In this document: piece after piece, positions 9,837 through 19,892 of the stretch
Numbering within the stretch: position 1 is the stretch's first letter
How the letters are laid out: every line of letters starts with the position of its first letter
NCBI GenBank assembly: GCA_000697335.1
Contig: JNEM01012232.1
Location: forward strand, 1-26,729
DNA: 26,729 nucleotides
Reading direction: 5' to 3'
DNA from: Conidiobolus incongruus B7586
Lineage: Eukaryota > Entomophthoromycota > Entomophthoromycetes > Entomophthorales > Conidiobolaceae
Made by a program: the position numbers and the translations under genes
The notes under the pieces: generated by a model
Told to the model about the DNA's origin: nothing
What the model saw: the letters and a program-made list of their open reading frames with translations, nothing else
Database searches by the model: none

Positions 9837-10799
9837 GCAATTTAGGACAATTTAATTAATTTAATACTTGTTAATTTAAAATTAATTTTTACATATTATT
9901 TTTCCCTTTTAATTTTTTATAATCAAGCTCATTTCCCAATGATTTCGTAATGATTTTTTCAATAAATATATTATTTTTTCTAACATCATAATATTTTTCA
10001 CATATTCCATAATCTAATATCATTGATATTAACATATATCGCCCATCTTAAATTTTTTTTTATAATATGTGTTTTAATATAATAAAATGTTATTCTATAA
10101 TTATTAACATTATTTTCAAAATGAATTTAAAATACTTAAAAAAAATAAAATTCAAATATATAATGATATTCATTTATACCAACTTAAAAAGAAATAAAGT
10201 TGAATTAAATCATCATTACTATATTTAAACCACACCTAATTTCGTAAATTCAAAAGAATTTAGTTTACCAATTGATATATTGAAAAACAAAATATTTAGG
10301 ATGATTATGATAAAATTGATCTTTGTTAAATCAGTATACTTACTATCTTTTGAATATTCAAAAATGATAAGAATGGGCTTTAATTTTAAAATCTTATGAG
10401 TAATGAGAACCATGCTTTATATAATTAGATATCATAAGATTCAAAAATATTATAAAAATAATCTACAGAGTAAAGAACATCAAGAACATCAATGAAATTT
10501 TTTCCTCAACTTTATATTATCATCAATATATCTAACTAAATTATTATTTATAATGAATTAATATATGCTAAACTATTGATCTCAAGCTATAGATTAAATT
10601 ATTATTCGCCAAATAGACTACACTACTTACAATATCTAAAATAGCAACCAAATAGTTATTAGATCTTATTTTATATTCACAAAGCAGCAATTTTTAGTTT
10701 GTGGTAAAGATAAATATAACACTTATGTGATAATCATATATCCAAGTTGACTTTGTTCTTTAATCCCATTTTGTATGAATCTTGATAAGACATTGAATC
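9837..10799. other. AT-rich spacer
   Basis: Nearly 1 kb of AT-rich DNA. An open frame at 10225-10413 on the minus strand is of A/T-biased, low-information composition. I see no supported gene, RNA or repeat. Confidence 0.4.
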
Positions 10800-11824
10800 A
10801 TTAACTACCTTAATCTAAATCCAATTTATTCAAATCAATCTTTGAAAAATCTATCAAGGAATCAGAATCAAATTATAACACCGAGCCTCTCAAGGACAAT
10901 TTTAATGAACATAAGTTTTTCCAAGATTGTAAAATAGAGAATGTAAGCAACGATCCGATTATTGCTCTGAAATTATCAAAGGTAATCACAGTCCTTTTGG
11001 CAGTAGCAGTTTGAACAGGTTTGCTGAAGCGATTCGTCTCGCTTATGTCAATCACCACGAGTTAACGCTGTCACCTGTTAATTACTACTTTGCAATGTCT
11101 CTCCATTCATATTACTCAAAAATCAGAAAAATATCCTGCTACTGTTAGATTACAGCATACTGAACTTGGAACAAAGGAGAGAATTTGCATTAGAAGGGAT
11201 GGATTTCAGTTAGGCAATCCTAACAAGGACTGAGAAGGTATACTCCCTGAATTTTTATCTAAGATTACTAAACGAGTAAATTATGAGGTTAGCCCATTGT
11301 TATTGGGAAAATTCTCAACGTCTTCACCAAGGAATGCTGTTGTTGCTGCCTCAACCACTATGAGTATTGTTAAATCACACTTTGAATATGATACACGTAC
11401 AATGTGTGGTATTTCTGGTATTATGGTACAAGGAGAAGAGGAAGGTTGAATTTTATTAATGAAAGAGTTCAGGAACTTTTGAACATAATAGATGATTTAA
11501 GTTTCTGGACAGAACATTTCTATCCTATTCTAGATAAATTTACTGCAACTTCCAGTGAATCTAAGATTAATGAAGAATTCTGACAGAGTATGAATATCAA
11601 GCCAATATTCAAAACCACTATATTAGTTGAAAGACAGCTGAAAAATCTTTTTCTAGTTTAACTTTTAATCAATTGCTTACTGCTCTTACTTTGAATTCAT
11701 TCATATGAAATTATTTGGGCCAAGAGTTCAGAATGTCATTTATTGGAGGATTGTTGGGTGCTTCAAATAACACACAAACTAAGCATGTTAATTCAATTAT
11801 TGAATGGATTGTACTCATGAATGA
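10800..11824 (+). pseudogene. DUF4419 pseudogene (copy 2)
   Basis: Full-length decayed copy of the DUF4419 genes. It begins with a degenerate start (ATTAACTACC instead of ATGCCTACC). It then reads KESESNYNTEPL, KFFQDCKIENVSNDP, SSSLNRFAEAIRLAY, LSIHITQKSEKYPATV, FQLGNPNKD-EG, LLLGKFSTSS, TMCGISGI, FWTEHFYPILDKF, SSESKINEEF-QS, then MSFIGGLLGASNN and ends EWIVL(M)NE plus stop. It keeps the longer spacer after VSND, so it is closest to paralogue B. Several frameshifts are visible (near 10980, 11090, 11465). About 33 residues of the 'IYKVEGGSGG...SGWIRSLFPY' region are deleted near 11590. Five conserved Trp codons are TGA (for example at 11231 and 11447), while two remain TGG. Dead gene; no product expected. 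Confidence 0.9.
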
Positions 11825-12396
11825 ATATAATTTTTATTACATCTTTTTCATCTAAAAAATATATCTTTGATTCATAGTTTACTTAACAGTTGTATTCAAT
11901 TCTATTTAATTTTGTCTTTGATTATTGTTTATTGCATATAGATCGTTAATTTTTAATTCCTTCAATACAAAACAAAGTTTGAATATTTAATATTTACCTA
12001 TTTTTTGTTGTATTAATTGATTTGATGTTCAAATGTGACACAATTAAATACAGACCTGACAAAGCTATATAATTAATTGTAAAAATAAGTTAAGCAATTA
12101 AATTGTTTAATTTAGATTAAATTCAGACACAAAAAAATTTTTATTAAAAAACTGCAATTTGAATATTAAAACTAAAATAATTCAATAGAGTTAATAGAAG
12201 CCAACGTATATATAAGAACCAATTGAGATACTAATTTAAACATCGTGAGTAACAATGAGTCGATATCAAAAAAAGCACTTAAGTAGTCAAATGATATATG
12301 TTAATAGATATAATTTTTAATTGATTGAGATAATTGAATATGCTAAAACTAATTTTCTGTATAAGTGATTTTTAAATTGAGTATTAAACAAATAAA
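11825..12396. other. AT-rich spacer
   Basis: About 570 bases between the DUF4419 pseudogene and the 3' end of the TLD gene. Nothing recognisable. Confidence 0.4.
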
Positions 12397-13791
12397 TTAA
12401 GGATTAACTCCCCATATTTCTAAATTGACACACCGAAATTCTGGATTCTGGCCACAAAGCGATGTATTGTTAAAAGTGGGGCAAGGTGAACTGATCCCCC
12501 TATCAAATTCAGAATCTAACCAAAGTCCATATTTTCCATCACTATTTACAAATGTTATATTATATAAAATATTGGTATATAAATTAGTTTACCCTCCGCC
12601 AATTGATATGTAAGAAGGCTCAGCTAGCATGACATAATTATTTTTTCCAGTCCAAGGAAATACTCGAAATTCTGATTTTTCGTTGGTAGGAGAAGGAGGT
12701 CCTTCCTCAGAAGCAAAAGTCCATAGGAAGCTATTGAATAAAAGTGAGCGGTTAATGATTAAATATGAAAATAAACTCTGACTATTACCATTCTCCAGAG
12801 CCAAAATAATGGGGTTGGATTGAGAAAGGTTCGGAAAGAAATGCTCCAAATACCTATAAATGCAAAGATTAAACCAATAATAAAAGATTTAATAGCTCGA
12901 AATTACCTGTGAATACTCATCTTTAATAACAAGAATGCAACTACCTTTATCTTTACACCTTTCTAACATAGTGGTCATACTTAAGCCATGTTGTTCAATA
13001 CTATATAATAATTTCCAACTGGAAGAGAACCTTAATCGTGCTGGTAAATGAGCCTGAATCTAAAAATAAACCAATTCAATTTGGTTAAAAAACTGAAACA
13101 AAACACTGAGTACCTTTTCGGTCATGAAGTTATCCAGAACAATGTCTGTGGAATATCTGCCCAATAGTTTAACTGGGGTCAGTGTGGATAAAGAGGGCCT
13201 CGGTCTTAGAATAGCACCCTGGTCCAGAGGCATCGTTTTCGACCTGGGTATTTGTATAACGGGTTCTTCAGGTTTAAGAACTGGTAAAGTGGCGTGAGAA
13301 ACAAATGGTAAACCTTCACCAAACATATCCATTCCTGAATAAAATGAGCCATCTTCATGTTCATTAGCGGAATTGTCGACATCTAAAGGAACCGAAGGGT
13401 CCAAAAAAGAAAAAGTATGTTGTTTAGCTTTGGAAAGAGTAGTAAGACTAATTATTGTATAATTTGGCTGATTTTTAGATAAATAAGCAGGAAGAGATTG
13501 TCGACGTTGCCTGTTTTTACCTGGAAAGGTTGAAACAAATTGGCATAGCCGACGAATTAAGTGGAAAGGAAGTAGAATAAAAAATATTACAATGAGACTG
13601 ACTATCATTAAGCCTATTGTTAGTGGTGAAACTAACCTACTTTGTGTTGATTGTGTTTCCTCAGAACCTTCAGGAGAAGCACATTTCCGTGGTTCAACTT
13701 GGTCATCGTTACCTTTATCTTTGTTGTTAATATTGTTCTTGATATGTCCATAAAAGAAGGACATTAGCTGTTGTGCAGCATCCATTTGCAT
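12397..13791 (-). CDS. membrane-anchored TLD-domain (OXR1/NCOA7-like) protein, five exons
   Basis: Exons on the minus strand are 13791-13114, 13059-12907, 12853-12789, 12730-12593 and 12541-12397, with GT-AG introns of 54, 53, 58 and 51 bp, giving 392 codons. The C-terminal 165 residues form a TLD (TLDc) domain: LPARLRFSSSWKLLYSIEQH, CILVIKDEYSQVFGAFLSE, HYFGSGECFLWTF, FRVFPWTGKNNY, ISIGGGDGKYGLWLD and CPTFNN...FRCVNLEIWG. Both the 'GSGECFLW' and 'GGGDGKYGLW' motifs are rebuilt exactly across introns 3 and 4, which confirms the splicing. TLD proteins (OXR1, NCOA7, TBC1D24, yeast Oxr1 and Rtc5) are linked to oxidative-stress resistance and V-ATPase binding. Residues 57-77 are a strong membrane segment followed by the basic run HLIRRLCQF...KNRQRRQS, predicting an outside N-terminus and cytosolic TLD domain. 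Residues 80-215 are low in predicted structure and Ser/Pro-rich. A TATA box lies about 72 bp upstream of the ATG. Confidence 0.9.
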
Positions 13792-13829
13792 ATATGTTGT
13801 CTTTAATGGTTGAAATGTTAGTGATGATA

Positions 13830-13846
13830 ACTTGACTTTGTCAAGT
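13830..13846. promoter_or_regulatory. perfect palindrome upstream of the TLD gene
   Basis: ACTTGAC-TTT-GTCAAGT, two 7-base arms around a 3-base spacer, about 40 bp before the TLD gene ATG. It partly overlaps a second inverted repeat GTAAG-AATA-CTTAC (13845-13858). It could be a dimeric factor site or a 5'-UTR hairpin; its role is unknown. Confidence 0.3.
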
Positions 13847-13862
13847 AAGAATACTTACAACG

Positions 13863-13869
13863 TTTTATA
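13863..13869 (-). promoter_or_regulatory. TATA box of the TLD gene
   Basis: TATAAAA on the minus strand, 72 bp upstream of the ATG at 13791. Confidence 0.45.
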
Positions 13870-14773
13870 ATATAATTAATTAAAGAATAGATAATGTAAT
13901 TTGAGCTAAATTTGAATCTTAAATTATTAATGAGATATTAATTTTATTCAGCATTGATTCAAAGTCAAATTATTAAATTCGGATTAAGTGATGATGCTAA
14001 TATTAGCAATCAAAATAAGAACACGTCCCTTCAATTGGTTGATCAAACATCGAATGATAAAATATGAAGCACAGCTATAAATTTTTAGCTAACATGGTAA
14101 TATTTACTTGGATTAAGGTTGGTTATAGAACAAAAGAAGGATGAAATGTGGACTAAATTATTAATACATCATATTGATTATAATGTATTTAGAAAAATAT
14201 ATTATTATGACTTAAGTTGAATCCTTCGCCATAATTCTAGAGACCATTTAAGCAATATGGATGAATTATTAAATCAATCATTAGATATTATCCAAAACTT
14301 ATACAATTAAATCATAATAATACTAATTGATATCACTATAAGTTATAATACTAAGTACATATGATAATTAATGAGTTTATTTTAGTTAATGATTTTCAGG
14401 ATTGATCATCCATATCTCGAATATCTTATTCTTCATAGCAATTATTTTCTATAATCAATTCAAAAAAAGTGATTTTCGGGATCAAGTTTAAAAAAAATAT
14501 TAATTTATGCTAGTGTTGTTACCTAATAAATTCAATGAATATTTTAGTAATTAACATTTGACTTTGAAATAGTGCCTGAGTCTAAAAATAAATAAATAAC
14601 AATGTATTCTGACATACTTCTAAATAAGTTAAGTTTCTCTGAATGATTTGGATTTGTTTATATAAACAAGTCCCAGTAAAATTTCATTTTGAATAGAAGA
14701 AATTGAATTGGCCTCCACAAATTTGATGACAATTAATAACTTTGATCAATTAGGCTAAACAATCTTATAGTCA
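13870..14773. other. AT-rich divergent intergenic region
   Basis: About 0.9 kb between the divergent TLD gene and the surface-protein gene. No coding region or RNA gene seen. Confidence 0.4.
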
Positions 14774-14781
14774 TATAAATA
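14774..14781 (+). promoter_or_regulatory. TATA box of the surface-protein gene
   Basis: TATAAATA, 71 bp before the ATG at 14853. It is one of several overlapping TATA-like motifs up to 14808. Confidence 0.4.
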
Positions 14782-14852
14782 AATATAAATAAATATATAT
14801 ATATTTATAACAGAATATTATTTAATAATTTTCAATTTCTAAAGTCATAATA

Positions 14853-15551
14853 ATGGTACAATATCAGTTGATATTATTAATTTTTAGTGTTAGTAGGTGT
14901 TGGGCCGTTGTTAATTGGGCTAATGTGGGTCACTCGGCTTTGGTTAGTTTGGTTTCAAATGAAAAAGTGAGAGCGCTTCCTGATGAAGTGAAGTCAATGA
15001 TGAATAAATTTGCTGCTGATAATAACATAGATCGTCCTTCTGTGAATGCTTCTGGGCAGCAGCAAGAATCTCGATCCAATTCTAATATTTGGCCTTCAAT
15101 TATTGATGATCGCAATCCAATAAACCCTACAGATTACCCGTCTACGCCTGTACCTGCATCTACACCTACACCTACACCTTCCAATCCTCCACCTGCTCAA
15201 AACCCAGCTCCTCCTCCACCAGCTGCTCCTGCTATACCGGCTCCAGGACCCACACCAATTCCTCAGCCTCGTCAAAATTCTGAAAATAATAACAAACAAA
15301 ACCAAAAAAACGAAAGTTATATAGAATCCGGATACTCAGCTGAGGCTACAACAGTATATTACACTGAATACACATATTCATCCACACACTCTTCAGCATC
15401 GCAAACTCACTCTAATTCATCATCTAGAGTATCCTCTGTAGGTTCGCGAATGGACTTTGGATTTGCATCGAGTTCATCACCCAAACCTACATCAATGTAT
15501 CAATTGCTATTCGCCATAATATCAATAGCATTCGCGTGTATCAATCTTTAG
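14853..15551 (+). CDS. secreted, proline-rich, probably GPI-anchored surface protein
   Basis: Single exon, 232 codons. Residues 1-18 (MVQYQLILLIFSVSRCWA) look like a signal peptide. A short region with WANVGHSALVSLVS (residues 22-35) follows. Next comes a Pro/Thr/Ala stretch (about 94-140: alternating TPTPTPSNPPP and PAPPPPAAP). An Asn/Gln-rich segment follows (about 141-155), then a Ser/Thr/Tyr-rich segment (about 158-215: TEYTYSSTHSSASQTHSNSSS), a likely O-glycosylated stalk. It ends in a hydrophobic tail (YQLLFAIISIAFACINL) preceded by a small-residue cluster FASSSSPKPTS, the layout of a GPI-attachment signal. This is a typical fungal cell-wall or plasma-membrane surface protein. No enzymatic domain is complete. 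The Pro-rich repeats are direct dinucleotide-codon repeats prone to length change. AATAAA follows at 15617. Confidence 0.82.
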   Translation: MVQYQLILLIFSVSRCWAVVNWANVGHSALVSLVSNEKVRALPDEVKSMMNKFAADNNIDRPSVNASGQQQESRSNSNIWPSIIDDRNPINPTDYPSTPVPASTPTPTPSNPPPAQNPAPPPPAAPAIPAPGPTPIPQPRQNSENNNKQNQKNESYIESGYSAEATTVYYTEYTYSSTHSSASQTHSNSSSRVSSVGSRMDFGFASSSSPKPTSMYQLLFAIISIAFACINL

Positions 15552-15616
15552 ATATGATATTGGTATATAGTTATTAATCTAATATTTATTAATATCCTTT
15601 ACTCTAGTAAATAATC

Positions 15617-15622
15617 AATAAA
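15617..15622 (+). terminator. AATAAA polyadenylation signal
   Basis: AATAAA 66 bases after the stop of the surface-protein gene. Confidence 0.4.
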
Positions 15623-17282
15623 TTAAAATCCTTAGTTATCGTAAAGGGCTATTATAATTAATATGTGAGATCATCAAATTCAAAATTAACCAAATATAAG
15701 AACATTATATATAAATATCAAAGTATTTACTAATCCTTAACGAATAAATAGTTCATGTATAGGAAAAGTAGTTATTTGTTGTACTTAAGATCAAACTATT
15801 AAGTATAAAATTGGATTGATTTATTGTGCTTAATAATGTTATTATATTATTTATTGATTGATAAATATATAGATAATACATTTAAGCTCATATTAATGAT
15901 TAAAGGAGTTAGTGAAGAAATTTTTCAATATACTCTATATCTAAAATTTAGTTAATAAATTAGCTACTTATGCAATTGAATTATAATCGCCAAATATTTT
16001 GATGAGATACTTCAAACTAATGTACCTAGAGTTAAATTAGGAGTAAAGAATCTTATTTCATAATATTACATACTTCTAATCCTTGATCAATATAAAATAA
16101 TATGAACAATAGTTTGATATTACTTTGGACCATTCATAATAATCGAATTTATAATGTTTTTATCCAAAAAATGTGAACGTTGTAATTTATAATGATGAGT
16201 TGAAATTACGATATCTGCCCCATTGGAAAGACTAATCAGAGTATTGGCTTATTTACTTCATGAATTGACGTGGATAATGTTTAAACTATTCATCTCTGAA
16301 CAATGTGATCTTATAATATTTATTTATCCAATTAGTATAATATCAATAAAATCCAAAGCATAATATAAATTTAACTATGTACGAAATTTCAAATTGAAAA
16401 TATAAATCAAAATATATATTAATGATCTTTTCGAATTAGTTATTATGTGATTGTGTTATTACTTTTTTTATATGTTTTAATAATCATACTTCAGTCAATC
16501 TCATCTGCTTTTATATTAGTACTTTCATCAATATATATATATATATATTGAATGAATCGCTTGATATACCCTAATTCGTATTTAATATCCCTAAATCATT
16601 AAAATTCAGTATTTATTATTTTAGGAATCAAATAAATAGGGTTTCAAATATATAAACTTAGTAACAAAACTAATAAATGTTATCGCTCGTTCCCTAAAAA
16701 CAGAAAACTTAGTACTGGAATTGAAAGAAATTAACCAAATCCTCTGGCAAGGTATTACATAATAAACTTAATTTCCCCACTATCTTCATCGGACTACAAT
16801 ATTATTTTTATTTTATCAATTACTATATTGGTCATCTACTGTTAAAGCAGGCCATACAAAATTCTGTTGAGATATAATTTGAATTTATATTGTAATTAAT
16901 TACTATATATCATTATAAGTTATATAAAATTTTGTAATTAACAATGATATTACCAACCAAAATTAGTAATATTTTTATCCCAAAAACCATTTTTAACCTA
17001 AAATGCATTAAACTCCAACAACTATAAAGATTCTAAAATCATAATTTGATGCATTACATATAGTCTGATTATTGAGTTTTTTATGTATTCCCTAACAAAA
17101 TATGATTTACTGAAATATGTAAAATGTGCCAAAGTATGAGATTTTCCAAAAATGATATTTAATTCAATGAATTTGCTTCATTTTTTCTGATAGTTAACTA
17201 TCGTAATGACAAAGTTATTAAATCTGAAAATATGATGATAAAAATACTTATTTTGTTTCAATTGGTATATTAATTAATTGAC
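15623..17282. other. gene-poor AT-rich region with short coding-like islands
   Basis: No intact gene. Two short islands have protein-like composition. On +, about 16640-16763 reads VIARSLKTENLVLELKEINQ then ILWQ without an ATG. On the minus strand, about 16094-16220 reads NTLISLSNGADIVIST then HHYKLQRSHFLDK, with stops upstream. They may be remnants of lost genes or exons. A TA repeat lies at about 16531-16549. Confidence 0.3.
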
Positions 17283-17671
17283 TATTTTAATCATGCTTTA
17301 AAAGAAATGTGCTTATGGCTTCATGAAAAATTCAGTAAGTATTCAAAATGGTGCTACTATGTTACCTTATGATCAAAAAATGGGTGGTTACGACATATAT
17401 GACCTTAAATATACACATAATAATAAATTACTAGCCTTTTATATTGAACAAATGCTTTGATATTGAAGTAATATCTCTAGAAATAAAAATTGATTATACC
17501 ATTGGGGCCAAATTTTTATGCAGTAGAATTGAAATATATAGCTGTGAGGATTTCTTGGGTTGTAAGCTCTCTGGCGATATAATCTGCAAGTTTTTCACTT
17601 AACATGGAGAGTCTGAATATGACAATGGTGAAGTTGATTTTCGAATTTTCCTTTTATACAAAATATTATAG
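17283..17671 (+). pseudogene. probable gene remnant, weakly SET-domain-like
   Basis: Three overlapping frames each look coding for a stretch. 17295-17367 reads ALKEMCLWLHEKFSKYSKW. 17323-17457 reads from an ATG to GGYDIYDLKYTHNNKLLAFY. About 17457-17596 reads FDIEVISLEIKIDYTIG then AKFLCSRIEIYSCEDFLGCK and ends in TAA, continuing in the same frame as HGESEYDNGEVDFRIF. The 'LWLHEKF...S.W' opening recalls the first helix of SETD3/Rubisco-LSMT-type SET methyltransferases, but that is weak. The frame changes without splice sites suggest a decayed gene. It might alternatively be chance in AT-rich DNA. Confidence 0.3.
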
Positions 17672-18053
17672 ATTTTTATTTTTAATGAAAGTGAAAGGAA
17701 ATTATTTTTTTAAAACATCGATTCATAAAATTAATTTATATTCTTTAGATATTAAGTAGACATATTTAATTTTACACTTATTACCATTTTAAATTCATTA
17801 AGAAAATTAAGGGGGTGATATGAAATTTCGAAATAAATATCACATTTAGATGGAAATATTATAAAGAACTTTATGAGAATTAATCAATTTCAATGATACA
17901 TTGTGTAATTGTTAACTGTAGAATTTACCTGATCCATTTATAACAAAGATAATTAATGTTTGTCCTATGAATTGTATTTGATCAATATCAGACATGAATT
18001 AAAAATTAACGTGAATACAATTTTGTTTATAATAAAAATAATGAATTGGATAT
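17672..18053. other. AT-rich spacer
   Basis: About 380 bases downstream of thymidylate synthase. Nothing recognised beyond its presumed 3' UTR. Confidence 0.35.
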
Positions 18054-19036
18054 TTATACAGACATATTCATTTCAATCTTCTTATGAGGAGAATAATTTT
18101 CTAAAATGAAATCGTCATATTGGAAATCTTCAATATTGGTAACCTGTCTTTTGAACTTCAATATGGGGAAAGAATTGGGTGTTCTTTGGAGTTGGGTCTC
18201 TAAAGCGGTAATATGATCTTTGTATACGTGACAATCGCCCATAGTTAAAATGAATTCACCAGGTTCCATGTTACAAATGTGGGCAATCATCAGTGTAAGA
18301 AGAGAATAACTGGCAATGTTGAATGGAACACCTAATCCCATATCACAAGAACGTTGGTACATCTGGCAAGATAACTTGCGTACTGGGTTTTCAGGAGTAG
18401 GGGTAGATACATAAAATTGGCAGAACATGTGACAGGGGGGAAGGGCCATTTTGCCTAAATCTAAATAAATTGTTAGATTATAAATTAACAAGGTTGGCAA
18501 TATATCTAATTGATTGAATGATGAAGCTTACCAGCAGGGTTCCAAGCACTCATAACAATTCTACGATCATAAGGTTTATTCTTAATTTTGTCAATAACGT
18601 CCATCAATTGATCAACGCCTTGACCTGTGTAATCGGTATCGCAGTCCTTATACTCGGCTCCGAAATGGCGCCATTGCCAGCCGTATACTGGACCCAAGTC
18701 ACCTTCTCTTCTATCTTTCAAACCAATGGAGTCTAGATATTCTCGAGAACCATTACCATCCCAAATATGAATGCCTTTCTCTTTGAGCAAGTTAGCATCA
18801 GTCTTTCCATTAACAAACCATAGCAACTCTTCAGCAACCCCTCTGAAAAAGACTCTCTTTGTGGTGAGTAATGGGAATGAATCTTTAAGGTTGAATCTTA
18901 AAGAAGGAGGAGCAAAAACTGCAAGGGTACCAGTTCCAGTTCTGTCTTGACGGAACTCTCCATTGTCAATAATATGTCTGATTAAATTAAGATATTGATA
19001 TTCAGGATGGGTACTATTGTCTTTTTCTTCAGTCAT
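18054..19036 (-). CDS. thymidylate synthase, two exons
   Basis: Makes dTMP from dUMP with methylene-tetrahydrofolate, the committed de novo step for DNA thymine. Exons 19036-18532 and 18460-18054 flank a 71 bp GT-AG intron (GTAAGC...TTTAG) and join into 303 codons, a normal length. The intron splits the Asp codon of the signature [22 protein letters not shown]. Joining restores it, with the catalytic Cys178 in PPCHMFCQF. Other marks are [14 protein letters not shown] (folate/phosphate loop), [51 protein letters not shown] (phosphate-binding Arg and the Asp/Asn contacting dUMP), [11 protein letters not shown] and the C-terminal KIEMNMSV, close to the usual 'MxMAV' lid. The start ATG at 19036 gives a short, family-like N-terminus. 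A CACGAAA element lies about 116 bp upstream and may mark G1/S control. Confidence 0.97.
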
Positions 19037-19151
19037 TTTGCGATCAAAATCTAATATACACTACACGCCAATATACAAAATATTATTTTTATCAGAAATT
19101 TCATTATTATATTATGGGATTCCAAAATCAATATTGTTGATTGGCCAAAAT

Positions 19152-19158
19152 CACGAAA
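19152..19158 (+). promoter_or_regulatory. SCB-like CACGAAA upstream of thymidylate synthase
   Basis: CACGAAA equals the core of the yeast Swi4/Swi6 cell-cycle box and sits 116 bp before the ATG. A similar CACGTTA follows at about 19178, and TTGGCGTG lies nearer the gene (about 19064-19071, minus strand). G1/S control of this enzyme is known in other fungi; use of this site here is inference. Confidence 0.25.
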
Positions 19159-19892
19159 TTATTAAGGTTTTAAAATCACGTTAAAATTGATTTGTTGATT
19201 TTAAATATTGATTTAATGACATAAACCAATATTGAAAAAGATTATTAATTTAATATCACAATACAAAAGTTTTTGAATATAAGTGAAAATACTATAATAT
19301 GATATAGTAGTGTTATTTCTTTTAATACAAATAATATCTAATCTTTGATTTAGCACAAATTAATTAAAATCACCCATGAAATATCTAGCAAATATAGTAC
19401 TATTTAGATTTAATACTATTAACCTTAAAATATATGTATATAAACTATTGAATTTTAATTTATTCATTGAATATTTGCTATTATAAATATACAACTGGTA
19501 TGGAAATAACAAAACAGTGATAGCGAATAAAACATGGGAAAATTTAGCAAATCAGGACATTCATCCAAATTAATTGATTGTTAACTAGATTATCAAATTA
19601 ATAATCACATATGATTTAAAAATGTATCTGTTTTGACAACCTATATAATAATCAATATTTTATTCTTTTATATCATTATTTTGTTAATAGTTAATTTATC
19701 ATCATTTATGTTTCACCCAATGATAAATTAACACTAATGATCTCATTTAATATATTTAGTACGATACCTAAAAAGGGAACTATACAATAAATTATTGGAA
19801 ATTAATACTGTGAAACAATTATTCTAAATTGATTTTTTTTAAAATGTTTTAATTGCCAAGCTTACCCGAATTCACATTATAATTTCATTAAA
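19159..19892. other. AT-rich divergent intergenic region
   Basis: About 0.7 kb between thymidylate synthase and the LITAF gene. No gene or RNA seen. Confidence 0.4.

Noticed and set aside
10225-10413. 62-codon frame on the minus strand
   Set aside because: Ile/Lys/Asn-rich composition typical of chance frames in AT-rich DNA.
12425-12613. 62-codon frame on + at the end of the TLD gene
   Set aside because: Antisense to exons 4 and 5 of the TLD gene, whose splicing is confirmed by conserved motifs.
13801-13858. 5'-UTR intron of the TLD gene (GTAAGT, ACTAAC branch, AG; 58 bp)
   Set aside because: Signals and size fit, but the TATA box would sit only 5 bp before the donor, placing the transcript start inside the intron. 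Left open rather than annotated.
14930-15305. Arg-rich minus-strand frames antisense to the surface-protein gene
   Set aside because: They arise from the Pro/Thr codon repeats of the + strand gene.
16531-16549. TA dinucleotide run as a possible regulatory element or origin
   Set aside because: Simple TA runs are common throughout this AT-rich window.
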